This document shows positions 9,343 through 17,745 of a DNA stretch of 30,837 bases, piece after piece. The notes below the pieces were generated by a model. It saw nothing but the letters and a program-made list of their open reading frames with translations. It searched no databases and was not told the DNA's origin. Made by a program: the position numbers and the translations under genes. Each line of letters begins with the position of its first letter. The stretch's first letter is position 1. The stretch is from a virus, in the IMG/VR virus record IMGVR_UViG_3300031963_000648, positions 1 through 30,837 of that record; one strand, written 5' to 3'.

Positions 9343-10089
9343 ATGGCAAACATAAATCATAAGTGGAAGCGGATACTAGCTGTGTCTTGCTCCCATGCAA
9401 AATATTGTGACAAGGAAGCACTCAATAGTGTTTTAAATTTCCAAAGTGACTTCAAACCGCATACCACAATTCATCTAGGAGACTTCGTGGACCTAACAGC
9501 CCTAATGGCTGGAGCAAAAGGTTCAAGTGAAGCAGAGCCGCTTATCCCAGACATTGATACAGGCTTGATGCACCTAAAGATGCTGAAAGCAAATATTGTG
9601 CTTTGTGGAAATCACGAAGACCGCGCATGGAGGCTGCAAGCAAGTAATAATGCTGTTGTAGCTCATGCCGCATACAAGATCGTTGAAGCGATTAGCGAGT
9701 GTTGCAAAAAACTTCGCGCTCCGCTTATTCCTTGGGATGGAGTTTTTCAGATGTTTGACATCGCAGACATTGGATTTCAGCACGGAGTATTGTTCAATGA
9801 AATGGCTGCTCGTGATACGGCTGAAGCATTCTGCAATAGCACAAGGCGTAAAATTGTATTTGGTCACACGCACAAGGTTTCTATGCAATCAGGTCGCAAT
9901 CTAGTTGGCGGAACTGGATACAACATTGGCTCCCTCACAAATAGGTCAGCAATGGACTATGCAAAAGGGCGCAGGGCTACGCTTGCATGGCAGCAGGGCT
10001 TCTTGTGGGGTGAGTATTGCGAGGAACTAAAGCAATCTTGCATTCACATTACAACCCGTGAGGCAAATCAGCCTTGGAGGTTGCCATGA
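9343..10089 (+). CDS. Calcineurin-like metallophosphatase with altered motif I
   Basis: 248 aa. Metallophosphoesterase motifs are visible in order: motif I region VSCSHAKYCD (residues 14-23), GDFVD (46-50), GNHED (89-93), FQHG (His147) and GHTH (174-177). Motif I is normally D-x-H; here the Asp position is Cys16, so the first metal site may be built differently or Asp23 may help. The substrate is unknown; family members cleave phosphomonoesters or phosphodiesters, including nucleic acids. It lies between endolysin and a winged-helix-like gene and overlaps the latter by 4 nt. Confidence 0.82.
   Translation: MANINHKWKRILAVSCSHAKYCDKEALNSVLNFQSDFKPHTTIHLGDFVDLTALMAGAKGSSEAEPLIPDIDTGLMHLKMLKANIVLCGNHEDRAWRLQASNNAVVAHAAYKIVEAISECCKKLRAPLIPWDGVFQMFDIADIGFQHGVLFNEMAARDTAEAFCNSTRRKIVFGHTHKVSMQSGRNLVGGTGYNIGSLTNRSAMDYAKGRRATLAWQQGFLWGEYCEELKQSCIHITTREANQPWRLP
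10076..10080 (+). promoter_or_regulatory. Shine-Dalgarno GGAGG deciding the start at 10086
   Basis: GGAGG five bases before ATG 10086 is one of the few strong ribosome-binding sites in the window. It supports this ATG over the in-frame TTG at 10074, which would lie inside and before the site. Confidence 0.7.
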
Positions 10090-10397
10090 CGCCGAATGAT
10101 TTCCTAAAAATCATACAGCAAGAATCTATGCCATTGGATGTAATTCCTGATGGTTGGTATTCCGCTATTGAATTAACAAAAATGTGGAGTGTGACTATCA
10201 GTAATGTCCAGAAGAAAATCAAAACTGGAAAAGAACTTGGATATGTTACAGAGAAGAAGTTCTTGATTAAAAGAGATCGCATAATGAGGATTCCTCACTA
10301 CAAATTCCATGAAAAAGAAAATAATCAAAAAGACAATCAACGGAAAGTCATGGAAGATACGATTGGGTCACGCAGGAAAAACAAACGGAGTCGATAA
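10086..10397 (+). CDS. Small winged-helix-like DNA-binding protein (tentative)
   Basis: 103 aa. The ATG at 10086 is chosen because GGAGG lies at 10076-10080 and the start overlaps the previous stop as ATGA. Residues about 23-75 (GWYSAIELTKMWSVTISNVQ, then KKIKTGKELGYV, then a basic strand ending RIPHYKF) resemble a compact winged helix-turn-helix of the kind found in small phage regulators. The last 30 residues are Lys/Arg/Asn-rich. The 3' 89 nt overlap the next gene in another frame, so part of this basic tail may be constrained by that gene. Confidence 0.6.
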   Translation: MTPNDFLKIIQQESMPLDVIPDGWYSAIELTKMWSVTISNVQKKIKTGKELGYVTEKKFLIKRDRIMRIPHYKFHEKENNQKDNQRKVMEDTIGSRRKNKRSR

Positions 10398-10581
10398 TGA
10401 TGGAATTTGTGACTACTCAAGTAGAACTATTTTCATCAATCCAAAATGCGAAAGGTCAATGTTAAATGTTCTATGCCATGAATTGCTTCATGCGAGGTTT
10501 CCCGACCTTGAGGAAGAAGCAGTCGAAGATATGGGGACGCTTCTGGCGGAAAGTTACGAAGAAATGGAACAAATTTCTTGA
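10309..10581 (+). CDS. Minimal HExxH metallopeptidase-like protein
   Basis: 90 aa. LCHELLHARFPDLEEEAVED carries a zincin motif H57-E58-x-x-H61 followed by acidic residues (69-73), matching small phage proteins with a TLIHExLHA...EE pattern. The N-terminus is Lys-rich with a strand (TINGKSWKIRLG), and a Cys-containing segment (GICDYSSRTIFINP) precedes the motif. It could be a SprT/IrrE-like mini-peptidase or only a metal-binding protein; the substrate is unknown. It overlaps the upstream gene by 89 nt in a different frame, an unusually long overlap for this window. Confidence 0.65.
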   Translation: MKKKIIKKTINGKSWKIRLGHAGKTNGVDNDGICDYSSRTIFINPKCERSMLNVLCHELLHARFPDLEEEAVEDMGTLLAESYEEMEQIS

Positions 10582-10587
10582 TATGTT

Positions 10588-10615
10588 TTGACAAAGTAAT
10601 TTCAAACAATTAAAT
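10588..10615 (+). promoter_or_regulatory. Sigma70-like promoter candidate before third fibre
   Basis: TTGACA (10588-10593) and TTAAAT (10610-10615; 4 of 6 matches to TATAAT) are 16 nt apart in the short gap before the fibre at 10627. The -35 is a perfect match. The host's sigma consensus is unknown, so this is suggestive only. Confidence 0.4.
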
Positions 10616-10626
10616 CAACGAAAATT

Positions 10627-12372
10627 ATGTCCTGCAATTGCAATAATTCCACTTACAGCAGCACTTGCTGCCCCGACACTCCATATCCACAGGTTTCACC
10701 GGAGTCCGTTCCTTCTTTGATTTCTAATCTTGTTTATGCTCTATATGGCACGATTAACAAGACTGTGGTTAATGGTCGCGTAGTTTGGGATATTCCTTGT
10801 GATCCAAATAACACAACAGAGGTGGATGACATTCCTCGTGAAGAGGGCGAGGGATTGCTTTGCTACTTGCTTCGTTTGTTTTCTAATTCACTTGATGGAT
10901 ATGGAACATTCTTACGCTGGGGATTTACTGGTTCTGGTCAATCTGCATTCACTCTGACTGGAGCTTATCAGCCAGATCGAAATGCATATTTGGCATATAT
11001 TGATGGTGTTGTCCAAGACCCCATTAGTTACACTATTTCTACTTCATTGCCGCGAGTTTTAACACTTGATACATTCCTCCCAGCAGGCTCAATTTTGACT
11101 ATTGTTGAGCTTTCGAGCCGAGCTGGTGCGACTGGAGCCACTGGCGCTGTTGGAAGCACTGGAGCAACAGGAATTCAAGGAAATATTGGAGCATCTGGAG
11201 CAACGGGATCAACTGGTCTTCAAGGAGCAACTGGACTTGGGTCAACTGGCGCAACAGGAGTTATTGGCGCAACTGGTATTAGGGGCGCAACTGGCGCGAC
11301 TGGTGCTGGATCAACTGGCGCAACTGGAATTCAAGGCGCAACAGGAGTTGCAGGTTCAGCAGGCCCGTTTGGTGGTGTTCGTTGGGCTTATACGGGTAGC
11401 AATAATACCACATTTAATATTTCAGGGAATACGACAAACAACCCATTAGCTTATTCAGTCAACATTGATGGCGTTACTCAAGACCCTGTTAATTACTCAA
11501 TCAGCGGGGCAATCTTAACAATGTCGTCACCTATTCCATCAGGATCGCAAATTGTAATTATATCATTGAATGGAATTGCTGGAGCAACTGGAATTAAAGG
11601 TTCAACTGGTGCGTCTGGAATTTCACAGGTCATTGTTCGTCAAAGTTTTACATCGCATGACATTGATACTGGATATAAGCAATTTTACTATACTCCAGAT
11701 GCCCCTATTGGATGGACATACGGAACTCGACTTCGCGCAGTAGCTAACTCGGCATATCCTTATGACTGGGTTGAAGGAAATGTTATTGAGGTAAATAATT
11801 CTTGGGTAAAAATTCAAGTTGATACAGTCCAAGGCAGTGGAAATTTTGCTGATTGGGAAATCGGCATTGCTGGTGATGGAGGACTAGGTGCTACAGGCCC
11901 AACGGGAGCTACTGGAAGCACAGGGCCAGTTGGTGCAACAGGTGCTGGAACAACTGGTGCAACTGGAGTTGACGGCCCAACGGGAGCCACGGGAAGCACA
12001 GGGCCAGTTGGTGCAACAGGTGCTGGAACAACTGGTGCAACTGGAGTTATTGGCCCAGATGGAGCCACTGGATTAATTGGGCCTCAAGGTGCAACTGGTT
12101 TTGGTGCGACTGGAGCTACTGGGGCAACAGGCGTTCTTCCTCCTTCTAATTTTGGAAATGCATGGGCATATACTGGAGATGGCATTCAAACAGTATTTGC
12201 AATTACAGGTGGATTGTCTATACTTGCTACAGCATATCTTGTTTGCGTTGACGGAGTTTATCAGAAATCAACAAATTACACTATTGACAATGTAATCCCA
12301 AGAACATTAACTTTCTCGACACCAATTCCATCTGGATCGGAAATAACAATAGTATCACTATCAGTAGCTTAA
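10627..12372 (+). CDS. Third collagen-like fibre with triplicated beta domain
   Basis: 581 aa. The Cys-rich N-terminus (MSCNCNN ... TCCPD) and residues 20-90 are probably the attachment part. Three copies of one ~67-aa beta domain lie at about residues 95-161, 251-316 and 511-581, sharing W-x-x-TG, IDGVxQDPxxYTI ([13 protein letters not shown] in the last) and P-x-GSxIxIVxL. Gly-X-Y collagen-like segments separate them (about 165-248, 317-333 and 418-503). Between the second and third collagen segments is a distinct beta domain (about 334-417). The domains resemble repeated modules in phage tail fibres and tip proteins. The S74 protein directly downstream is a likely partner. Confidence 0.8.
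   Translation: MSCNCNNSTYSSTCCPDTPYPQVSPESVPSLISNLVYALYGTINKTVVNGRVVWDIPCDPNNTTEVDDIPREEGEGLLCYLLRLFSNSLDGYGTFLRWGFTGSGQSAFTLTGAYQPDRNAYLAYIDGVVQDPISYTISTSLPRVLTLDTFLPAGSILTIVELSSRAGATGATGAVGSTGATGIQGNIGASGATGSTGLQGATGLGSTGATGVIGATGIRGATGATGAGSTGATGIQGATGVAGSAGPFGGVRWAYTGSNNTTFNISGNTTNNPLAYSVNIDGVTQDPVNYSISGAILTMSSPIPSGSQIVIISLNGIAGATGIKGSTGASGISQVIVRQSFTSHDIDTGYKQFYYTPDAPIGWTYGTRLRAVANSAYPYDWVEGNVIEVNNSWVKIQVDTVQGSGNFADWEIGIAGDGGLGATGPTGATGSTGPVGATGAGTTGATGVDGPTGATGSTGPVGATGAGTTGATGVIGPDGATGLIGPQGATGFGATGATGATGVLPPSNFGNAWAYTGDGIQTVFAITGGLSILATAYLVCVDGVYQKSTNYTIDNVIPRTLTFSTPIPSGSEITIVSLSVA
11896..12051 (+). repeat. 78-bp tandem direct repeat in third fibre
   Basis: Copy 1 spans 11896-11973 and copy 2 spans 11974-12051. 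They encode the same 26-residue Gly-X-Y block and differ at two synonymous positions plus the last codon. A truncated third start (GGCCCA) follows at 12052. The near-identity at DNA level, unlike the degenerate repeats elsewhere, indicates a recent duplication. Confidence 0.85.
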
Positions 12373-12418
12373 CAATCAAAAACAACTAACAAACAACTAA
12401 AATAGAAAAACTAAAATT
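12373..12418 (+). promoter_or_regulatory. A/C-rich unstructured leader before S74 gene
   Basis: 46 nt made mostly of A with C and T (repeated AACAACTAA units) and no Shine-Dalgarno precede the ATG at 12419. Shorter A-rich leaders of similar type (AAACTAATxAAAT) precede 573 and 4614. They may act as translation enhancers or carry a non-sigma70 promoter. Confidence 0.4.
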
Positions 12419-13249
12419 ATGCCACTAACTAAAGCAACACAAAATGTAATTACACCTAATATTGTAACTACAGATACAACACAGACGATCACAGGAATTA
12501 AAACAATTTCTACAAGTTCTACATCAACGGCACTAACAATCACGCAAACAGGAACTGGTGACGCATTCAAAATTGAAGATTCAACAAATCCAGATAATAG
12601 TCCATTTGCAATTGATAATGATGGAAATGTTGGAATTGGAACAACTTCTCCAGAAGCAAAATTGCATATTGTAATGACAGAGGGTTCAGCATCTGGTTAT
12701 ACGGGTAAAATATTAGTTGATAATAATTTTCAAAGATTATTTTTAGGAGCATATTGGGAACCATCGGCAGGACAACACGGAATTGTTTCAGCAATTGACG
12801 ATTCTGGCGCAGGAACTCCATTGCTTTTAAATAAAGCTGGAGGAAATGTTGCAATTGGCAATATTAACCCATCATATCTATTGCAACTTGCAACTGACTC
12901 CGCTGCAAAACCATCAACAAACACATGGACAATTGCATCTGATGAAAGAGTTAAAGAAAATATCAAGCCTTTTACAAAAGGACTTGATGCTATTAATTCT
13001 ATAAAACCAGTCATTTATGATTATAATGGAAATGCAGGATTTGAAAAAATTAAAAACAATGTAGGTGTAATTGCTCAAGAAATAAAAGATATTGTTCCAG
13101 AAGGCATTTCTACATTTAAAGCAAAATTAAATGAAAATGATTCTGAAAAAACAGAATTATATAATTTCAATTCTCATGCTTTGACTTATATTCTTATTAA
13201 TGCAGTTAAAGAACTATCTGCTAAAGTAGCTGAATTGGAAGCTAAATAA
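12419..13249 (+). CDS. S74 intramolecular-chaperone (endosialidase-type) fibre protein
   Basis: 276 aa. The N-terminal half has ITGIKTISTSSTSTALTITQ and GNVGIGTTSPEAKLHI, a pattern typical of phage fibre stalks that precede chaperone domains. The C-terminal domain (about residues 172-276) begins IASDERVKENIKP and contains GVIAQEIKDIVPEGI, the Peptidase S74 signature. The Ser-Lys dyad is present (Ser174, Lys179), with the expected cleavage next to Ser174-Asp175. These domains trimerise fibres and then cleave themselves off. The C-terminus ends in a Leu/Lys heptad helix (LSAKVAELEAK), consistent with trimeric coiled coil. Codon use is noticeably A/T-rich. Confidence 0.88.
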   Translation: MPLTKATQNVITPNIVTTDTTQTITGIKTISTSSTSTALTITQTGTGDAFKIEDSTNPDNSPFAIDNDGNVGIGTTSPEAKLHIVMTEGSASGYTGKILVDNNFQRLFLGAYWEPSAGQHGIVSAIDDSGAGTPLLLNKAGGNVAIGNINPSYLLQLATDSAAKPSTNTWTIASDERVKENIKPFTKGLDAINSIKPVIYDYNGNAGFEKIKNNVGVIAQEIKDIVPEGISTFKAKLNENDSEKTELYNFNSHALTYILINAVKELSAKVAELEAK

Positions 13250-13250
13250 T

Positions 13251-13652
13251 ATGCCATACACATCCAAAAAAGTAAATTTGCCAGAAGGTTTCGTTGACCT
13301 TGGCGAGGAAATGAAGCCAGCGATGGCTATAGAAATTGAGCGTGAACCATCTTCTGTTCACTATCCTTCTCTCTATTTCAGCAATGCTAAAGAGTTGATG
13401 GATTTTCCGAAAGAGGGGACTGCTGTCATTCACTTCAAGAAAGTCATGGAAAAGAAAGAGACTGTGATGCGCGATGGCGAAGAAAAGAAATGCTATTGCG
13501 TAGAACTTGAAATCCACGGCATCAAATCCAATGGCAAATCCAAGATGGAGCCAATGATGGAAGAAGAAGAGGACGATGAAGACGCTATTGAAAAAGGCTT
13601 GAAAGAAGCCGAGGGCGAAGAGGAAGAAACTGAAGAAGAATACGAAGATTAA
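13251..13652 (+). CDS. Acidic-tailed hypothetical virion protein
   Basis: 133 aa. Residues 1-100 are a mixed beta domain (VDLGEEMKPAMAIEIE, AVIHFKKVMEKKETVMRDGE, CYCVELEIHGI). Residues 103-133 are almost entirely Glu/Asp. It sits one base after the S74 gene and just before the Pro/Ala protein and the neck-like gene. An acidic tail next to structural genes would suit a scaffold-like, chaperone-like or DNA-mimicking role, but no family is recognised. Confidence 0.65.
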   Translation: MPYTSKKVNLPEGFVDLGEEMKPAMAIEIEREPSSVHYPSLYFSNAKELMDFPKEGTAVIHFKKVMEKKETVMRDGEEKKCYCVELEIHGIKSNGKSKMEPMMEEEEDDEDAIEKGLKEAEGEEEETEEEYED

Positions 13653-13656
13653 TTTT

Positions 13657-13983
13657 ATGGCACAAGATAAAACCATGCCTCCAACCGAGGCTCCAACTCC
13701 AACACCAGAAGCGATGCCGGGGGAAATGGCCGCACCAACTCCTGACATGGCTGCTCCTGCTGGTGGTAAGGTTATGGTTCAAATGCCATCTGATGCTTTT
13801 GATTCTATCTACACCCTTGTCAGCCAGCTACAGTCTGGTCTTGAAACACTCAAAGCTGAAGTTGACGCTCAAAAAGGTGGGGAAGCCGTTGCTGTTGCCG
13901 AAGAAATGGCTCCAGAGGCTGTTGCTACCGCTGAAGACGAAGAGTTTCTTAAATCACTTGCGGCAGAAGGTTCGATGCGATAA
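13657..13983 (+). CDS. Pro/Ala-rich N-terminus, helical small protein
   Basis: 108 aa. Residues 1-40 are low-complexity Pro/Ala/Thr/Met, residues 43-72 form a predicted amphipathic helix (SDAFDSIYTLVSQLQSGLE), and the C-terminus is Glu/Ala-rich. It starts 4 nt after the preceding stop. The composition resembles small scaffold- or assembly-type phage proteins; the function is unassigned. Confidence 0.6.
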   Translation: MAQDKTMPPTEAPTPTPEAMPGEMAAPTPDMAAPAGGKVMVQMPSDAFDSIYTLVSQLQSGLETLKAEVDAQKGGEAVAVAEEMAPEAVATAEDEEFLKSLAAEGSMR

Positions 13984-13992
13984 TGTCGCGCC

Positions 13993-16900
13993 ATGTTTGT
14001 CTCGCAAATCTTTGAGGAATGTGCTGAAATTCTAGGAACGACTGACGAAAGTAAAATCTTTCGTAAAATTCAGCAGGCAGTAGCGACATTGATGGAGTCT
14101 GGTCACTGGACTCACTCTGTTGCTGATGTTGATGTATGCACAGGATGGGATCGTTGTTCTATCACGCTTCCTCGCAATATTGATGTTCCTCTTGCGGTCA
14201 ACATTGACGGCTCTCCGACATACTTCCGCAATCGCCTATTCCAATACCATGTAAACAAAGGCGGAATGTTCAATTCCGTTGAATGGGCATGGGATGATCG
14301 CGGATATGTTGCTACACTCATGGACATCATTCAGCCTTCACAGCTTATCGCTGTTGCTGAGTTGGAGAATGATGTTGGCAAGACGCTTCGTGTTCTTGGC
14401 AACGATCAAGACAATCGAACACTTCGCTCGCAACTTGCGAATGGAACTGGCGTTGATGGCTTGCTTGTTCCAATTCACTCGCAAAGTGATTTTGCGTATG
14501 GAACGATTACTCCAGATGATGCTACTGTAAAGACCCGCAGTGTTGCTATAACGCCAATCAATCTCTTTACAAGCACAACTGCTCACGGACTATCATCTGG
14601 TCAAGGAATGAGCGTTACTGCGACAACTGGAACGATTCCTGTAGCATTGGAGAATGGCCAGACATACTACATTGGAGTAATCGACGCATATACAGTCCAG
14701 CTTTTCAATGATCCTCTGAATGCCCAAGCATTGCAATATCCAATAGATTTGCAGAGCATTGTCGGTGCTGGCAACTTGACATTCCGTGACACGCGAGAAG
14801 CAGAAGTTGTCACTGCGCTTCAGCTTTCATCTGCTCCTGCATTTACACTTGATACAGCTAACCAGCTCACATTTCCAACTGGACAGTCTCTTCCATCACC
14901 ACTTAACTCAAATCAGACATATTATGCGAATGCAGAAGATGCTACGCATTTGACGATATTTGAAAGTGAGAATGATGCAAAAAAGAATATCAATCCAGTT
15001 TACACCACTGGAACGACTGGGCCAGTTCCTCCTGCGCCGGGAACTCTGTATGCTGATATTCGTAAACAAATTGATCCTCAGACAACTCTGACATTCTCTG
15101 TTCGCCACTACTACAATGATGGAGATCAAGTTCAAGCATTTACTGCATCTGGCACGCTTCCAAAGCCACTTATTGCGAATCAAAACTATTTCGTAAATGT
15201 TATTGATCCATTTATTGTTTCACTGCACGAAAATAAAGCAGATGCATTAGCTTCATCTCCTACAAATCTAATCAATCCAATTACAATTAAAGATTCTGGA
15301 AGCGGGACAAATTCCATTGTTAAGCTCATACCAGCGTCTGTTACTATAGGATCGGAATCTCAAATAACGGCAACTGGACTCAATATAGCTGCCCCATCTG
15401 GTTCTGGAGCGCAATTCCAAGCTATTACTGTTGGCTCTGTTGTTTCTGTTCAAGTTACTGCTGGAGGTTCTGGATATGGAGCAGCCCCAGATGTTACTTT
15501 TTCTGATCCTCCTTCGCCGCCACCGGGAAGCAATATAGAAACATCAACTGCCACTGGATATGCAATTATTGTGTCTGGCGCAGTAAACCAAGTAGTTATT
15601 ACAAGTGCTGGGCTGGGATACTCTAGTCCACCAACGATTACCTTTAGTAGCGGTGCGGCAAAAGCATCTGCAAAAATACAAACTTCATTTATTTCTGGAT
15701 TTAGAAAGATTTCAGGCGGATTGAATTATACTGAACCTCCACAAGTTAAAATAACTGGAGGAAATGGGAGTGGAGCAACTGCAACGGCAACAATAAATAG
15801 TAATGTTCTAAATGTTTCTTTACTTACAAGGTCTGGTTTTACTGCAACTGCCACAACATCATCCGCTCATGGTTATAGTGTCGGTCAGTCAGTAACAATT
15901 TCTGGAGCAATACCAAACGCGTATAATGGAACAAAAGTAATAACATCTGTTCCATTAACAACAATAAGTGGAGTAACTATTTCTAGGTCTGGAACAATTG
16001 CTACTGCCGTTACTCCAACTCCACATGATTATTCTACTGGAGATGTTGTTACTATTAGTGGAGCAACTCCTAGTGGATATAATGGAGCATTCGTAGTTAC
16101 TGTTTATTCTAATCCAAATGAGTTTACTTACAGTGTAGCATCCACACTAACAACTCCAGCTACTGGAACTATTACATCTAGTGTCCCTGATCCAACTGGA
16201 ACCACATTCCAGTATGCAATTGCGTCTGGAACAACAACTCCAGCAACAGGCACTATCACATCTTATTCTGGCGATGTAACACAATTAAATGTAGTTACAT
16301 CTGGATTTGGATATACCGGAACTCCAACAGTTACAATATCTCCATCTACTGGTGTTTTTGTTGCATTTACATCAACTGGAACTCTTCCTGCTCCGCTTGT
16401 GTCTGGAACTGCATATCGCGCAGAATCTCCGCTAAATACTTCTACTGGAAACTTTACTGTTAAGGATGCTGACTTTAGTGATATTAACATCACTTCTTCT
16501 GGAACCGGAACATTGTATGTATCGTTATCTCGTGCATTCAGCGTAACATTTAATAACAACTGGGAGGGCGAGTTTACTAATCTTGCTACTGGACAAGAAT
16601 TGTATTTTGGAACGGATTATCTACTTCCTAACACTAATCCATCTATTGATAATGGAGTAACACCATTTTATTTAAATAAGATTAACAATACGACTGGCAA
16701 GATTTACAATAGTCTAGTTAATGCTAATGCTGGCGGAACAACTGGTCTTATTACTGTTACATCATTTGGCTCTGGTCAATCTTATTACGCACTGAGAAAA
16801 TCATTCCAGTCATTGCCATTTGGAAATGTGATTGTTCCTAGTGAAATCGAGTATCTAAATGAAGGTGAAATTGTAAGGTTCTCTACTACTGGAGTTCTGC

Positions 16901-17745
16901 CATCTCCTTTGATTTCTGGAACTGATTATACGATCAAACTTGAAGGAAATAAATTCAAGGTATATTCTGGAGTAACCCTGCAAGTTCTAACCACTCCGGG
17001 AAATGGTCAGTTGAGCGTTGACATTATTCGCACATTCAATGTCTCTCCATCTACGAGTATTGATGCTGACCAAGCCCACTTTAATACTGGTGATGCCGTT
17101 GTTCCTCGCGCCAAAGAAGGCGATGTGTTGCCAACTGGATTGACTGCTGGAACGACATACTACGCTCGCAGGCTAGATAACAATTCGTTTGAGCTTTACG
17201 ATACGCTTGCTCATGCAAGAAATACTTCTTCTACTACTGGCCGCAAGATATACACGACAACTGGAGAAACTGTGGAATCAACATTCTTTGTTGACTCTGT
17301 AACATTGCCAACATTTGTGAAGTCTGTATCGCAAGTCGATAAGCCAATTACTGAAGGTTATGTTTCACTCTACGCTTACGATTATGGCCGTAGCAATGAC
17401 ATGACTTTGATCGGTCAATATCATCCATCTGAAGTTAATCCTCAATACCGCAGGATTCGCATTGGTAAGCCTTGTGCATGGGCTAGGATTTCTTATCGTA
17501 TTCAGACTCCAAGTATCACCAGCATCTACGATTTCATTCCGCTGGAGCAAGAGCGAGCAATCATCACTGCTGTTCACGCCTGCGATTTGGAAGACAAAGA
17601 CTTTGCGGATCAGTCCGCTCGTTACTGGCAGATTGCCTTTGCATATCTCAAGAATCAGCAAGAGAGCATTGATGGTCACGCAATGTCAGTCCCGCAAATA
17701 AATGCGATCACATATGGCGATACGACTGATCCAGTAATGTTCTAA
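13993..17745 (+). CDS. Neck/tail-tube-like protein with large beta-repeat insertion
   Basis: 1250 aa. Residues 1-160 (FEECAEILGTTDESKIFRKI, then HWTHSVADVDVCTGW) and 1110-1250 (YAYDYGRSNDMTLI, IPLEQERAIITAVHACDLED, DQSARYWQIAFAYL) look like the two halves of a podovirus gp11-type tail adaptor. Between them lie about 950 residues of repeats. At least six copies of an LP-x-PL-x-x-GT-x-YY module occur, e.g. near residues 390, 800 and 980. There are four GxGYxxxPxVTxx modules near 494, 542, 578 and 773, and two HGYSxGxxVTISG domains near 622 and 676. T7 gp11 is only 196 aa. The gene abuts the 710-aa gene by a 1-nt overlap, as gp11 and gp12 are adjacent in T7. The family call is inference. Confidence 0.6.
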   Translation: MFVSQIFEECAEILGTTDESKIFRKIQQAVATLMESGHWTHSVADVDVCTGWDRCSITLPRNIDVPLAVNIDGSPTYFRNRLFQYHVNKGGMFNSVEWAWDDRGYVATLMDIIQPSQLIAVAELENDVGKTLRVLGNDQDNRTLRSQLANGTGVDGLLVPIHSQSDFAYGTITPDDATVKTRSVAITPINLFTSTTAHGLSSGQGMSVTATTGTIPVALENGQTYYIGVIDAYTVQLFNDPLNAQALQYPIDLQSIVGAGNLTFRDTREAEVVTALQLSSAPAFTLDTANQLTFPTGQSLPSPLNSNQTYYANAEDATHLTIFESENDAKKNINPVYTTGTTGPVPPAPGTLYADIRKQIDPQTTLTFSVRHYYNDGDQVQAFTASGTLPKPLIANQNYFVNVIDPFIVSLHENKADALASSPTNLINPITIKDSGSGTNSIVKLIPASVTIGSESQITATGLNIAAPSGSGAQFQAITVGSVVSVQVTAGGSGYGAAPDVTFSDPPSPPPGSNIETSTATGYAIIVSGAVNQVVITSAGLGYSSPPTITFSSGAAKASAKIQTSFISGFRKISGGLNYTEPPQVKITGGNGSGATATATINSNVLNVSLLTRSGFTATATTSSAHGYSVGQSVTISGAIPNAYNGTKVITSVPLTTISGVTISRSGTIATAVTPTPHDYSTGDVVTISGATPSGYNGAFVVTVYSNPNEFTYSVASTLTTPATGTITSSVPDPTGTTFQYAIASGTTTPATGTITSYSGDVTQLNVVTSGFGYTGTPTVTISPSTGVFVAFTSTGTLPAPLVSGTAYRAESPLNTSTGNFTVKDADFSDINITSSGTGTLYVSLSRAFSVTFNNNWEGEFTNLATGQELYFGTDYLLPNTNPSIDNGVTPFYLNKINNTTGKIYNSLVNANAGGTTGLITVTSFGSGQSYYALRKSFQSLPFGNVIVPSEIEYLNEGEIVRFSTTGVLPSPLISGTDYTIKLEGNKFKVYSGVTLQVLTTPGNGQLSVDIIRTFNVSPSTSIDADQAHFNTGDAVVPRAKEGDVLPTGLTAGTTYYARRLDNNSFELYDTLAHARNTSSTTGRKIYTTTGETVESTFFVDSVTLPTFVKSVSQVDKPITEGYVSLYAYDYGRSNDMTLIGQYHPSEVNPQYRRIRIGKPCAWARISYRIQTPSITSIYDFIPLEQERAIITAVHACDLEDKDFADQSARYWQIAFAYLKNQQESIDGHAMSVPQINAITYGDTTDPVMF

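Noticed and set aside
10074-10085. TTG start for the winged-helix-like gene
   Set aside because: The ATG at 10086 follows GGAGG and overlaps the upstream stop as ATGA, a better fit.
11102-11449. 115-codon + frame inside the third fibre
   Set aside because: Out-of-frame reading of collagen DNA giving Leu/Gln-rich low complexity; shadow of the fibre gene.
13242-13748. 168-codon open frame on the minus strand
   Set aside because: Mirror of the acidic gene at 13251; hydrophobic Phe/Leu-rich product is what antisense of Glu/Lys-rich sequence gives, and neighbours are all on +.
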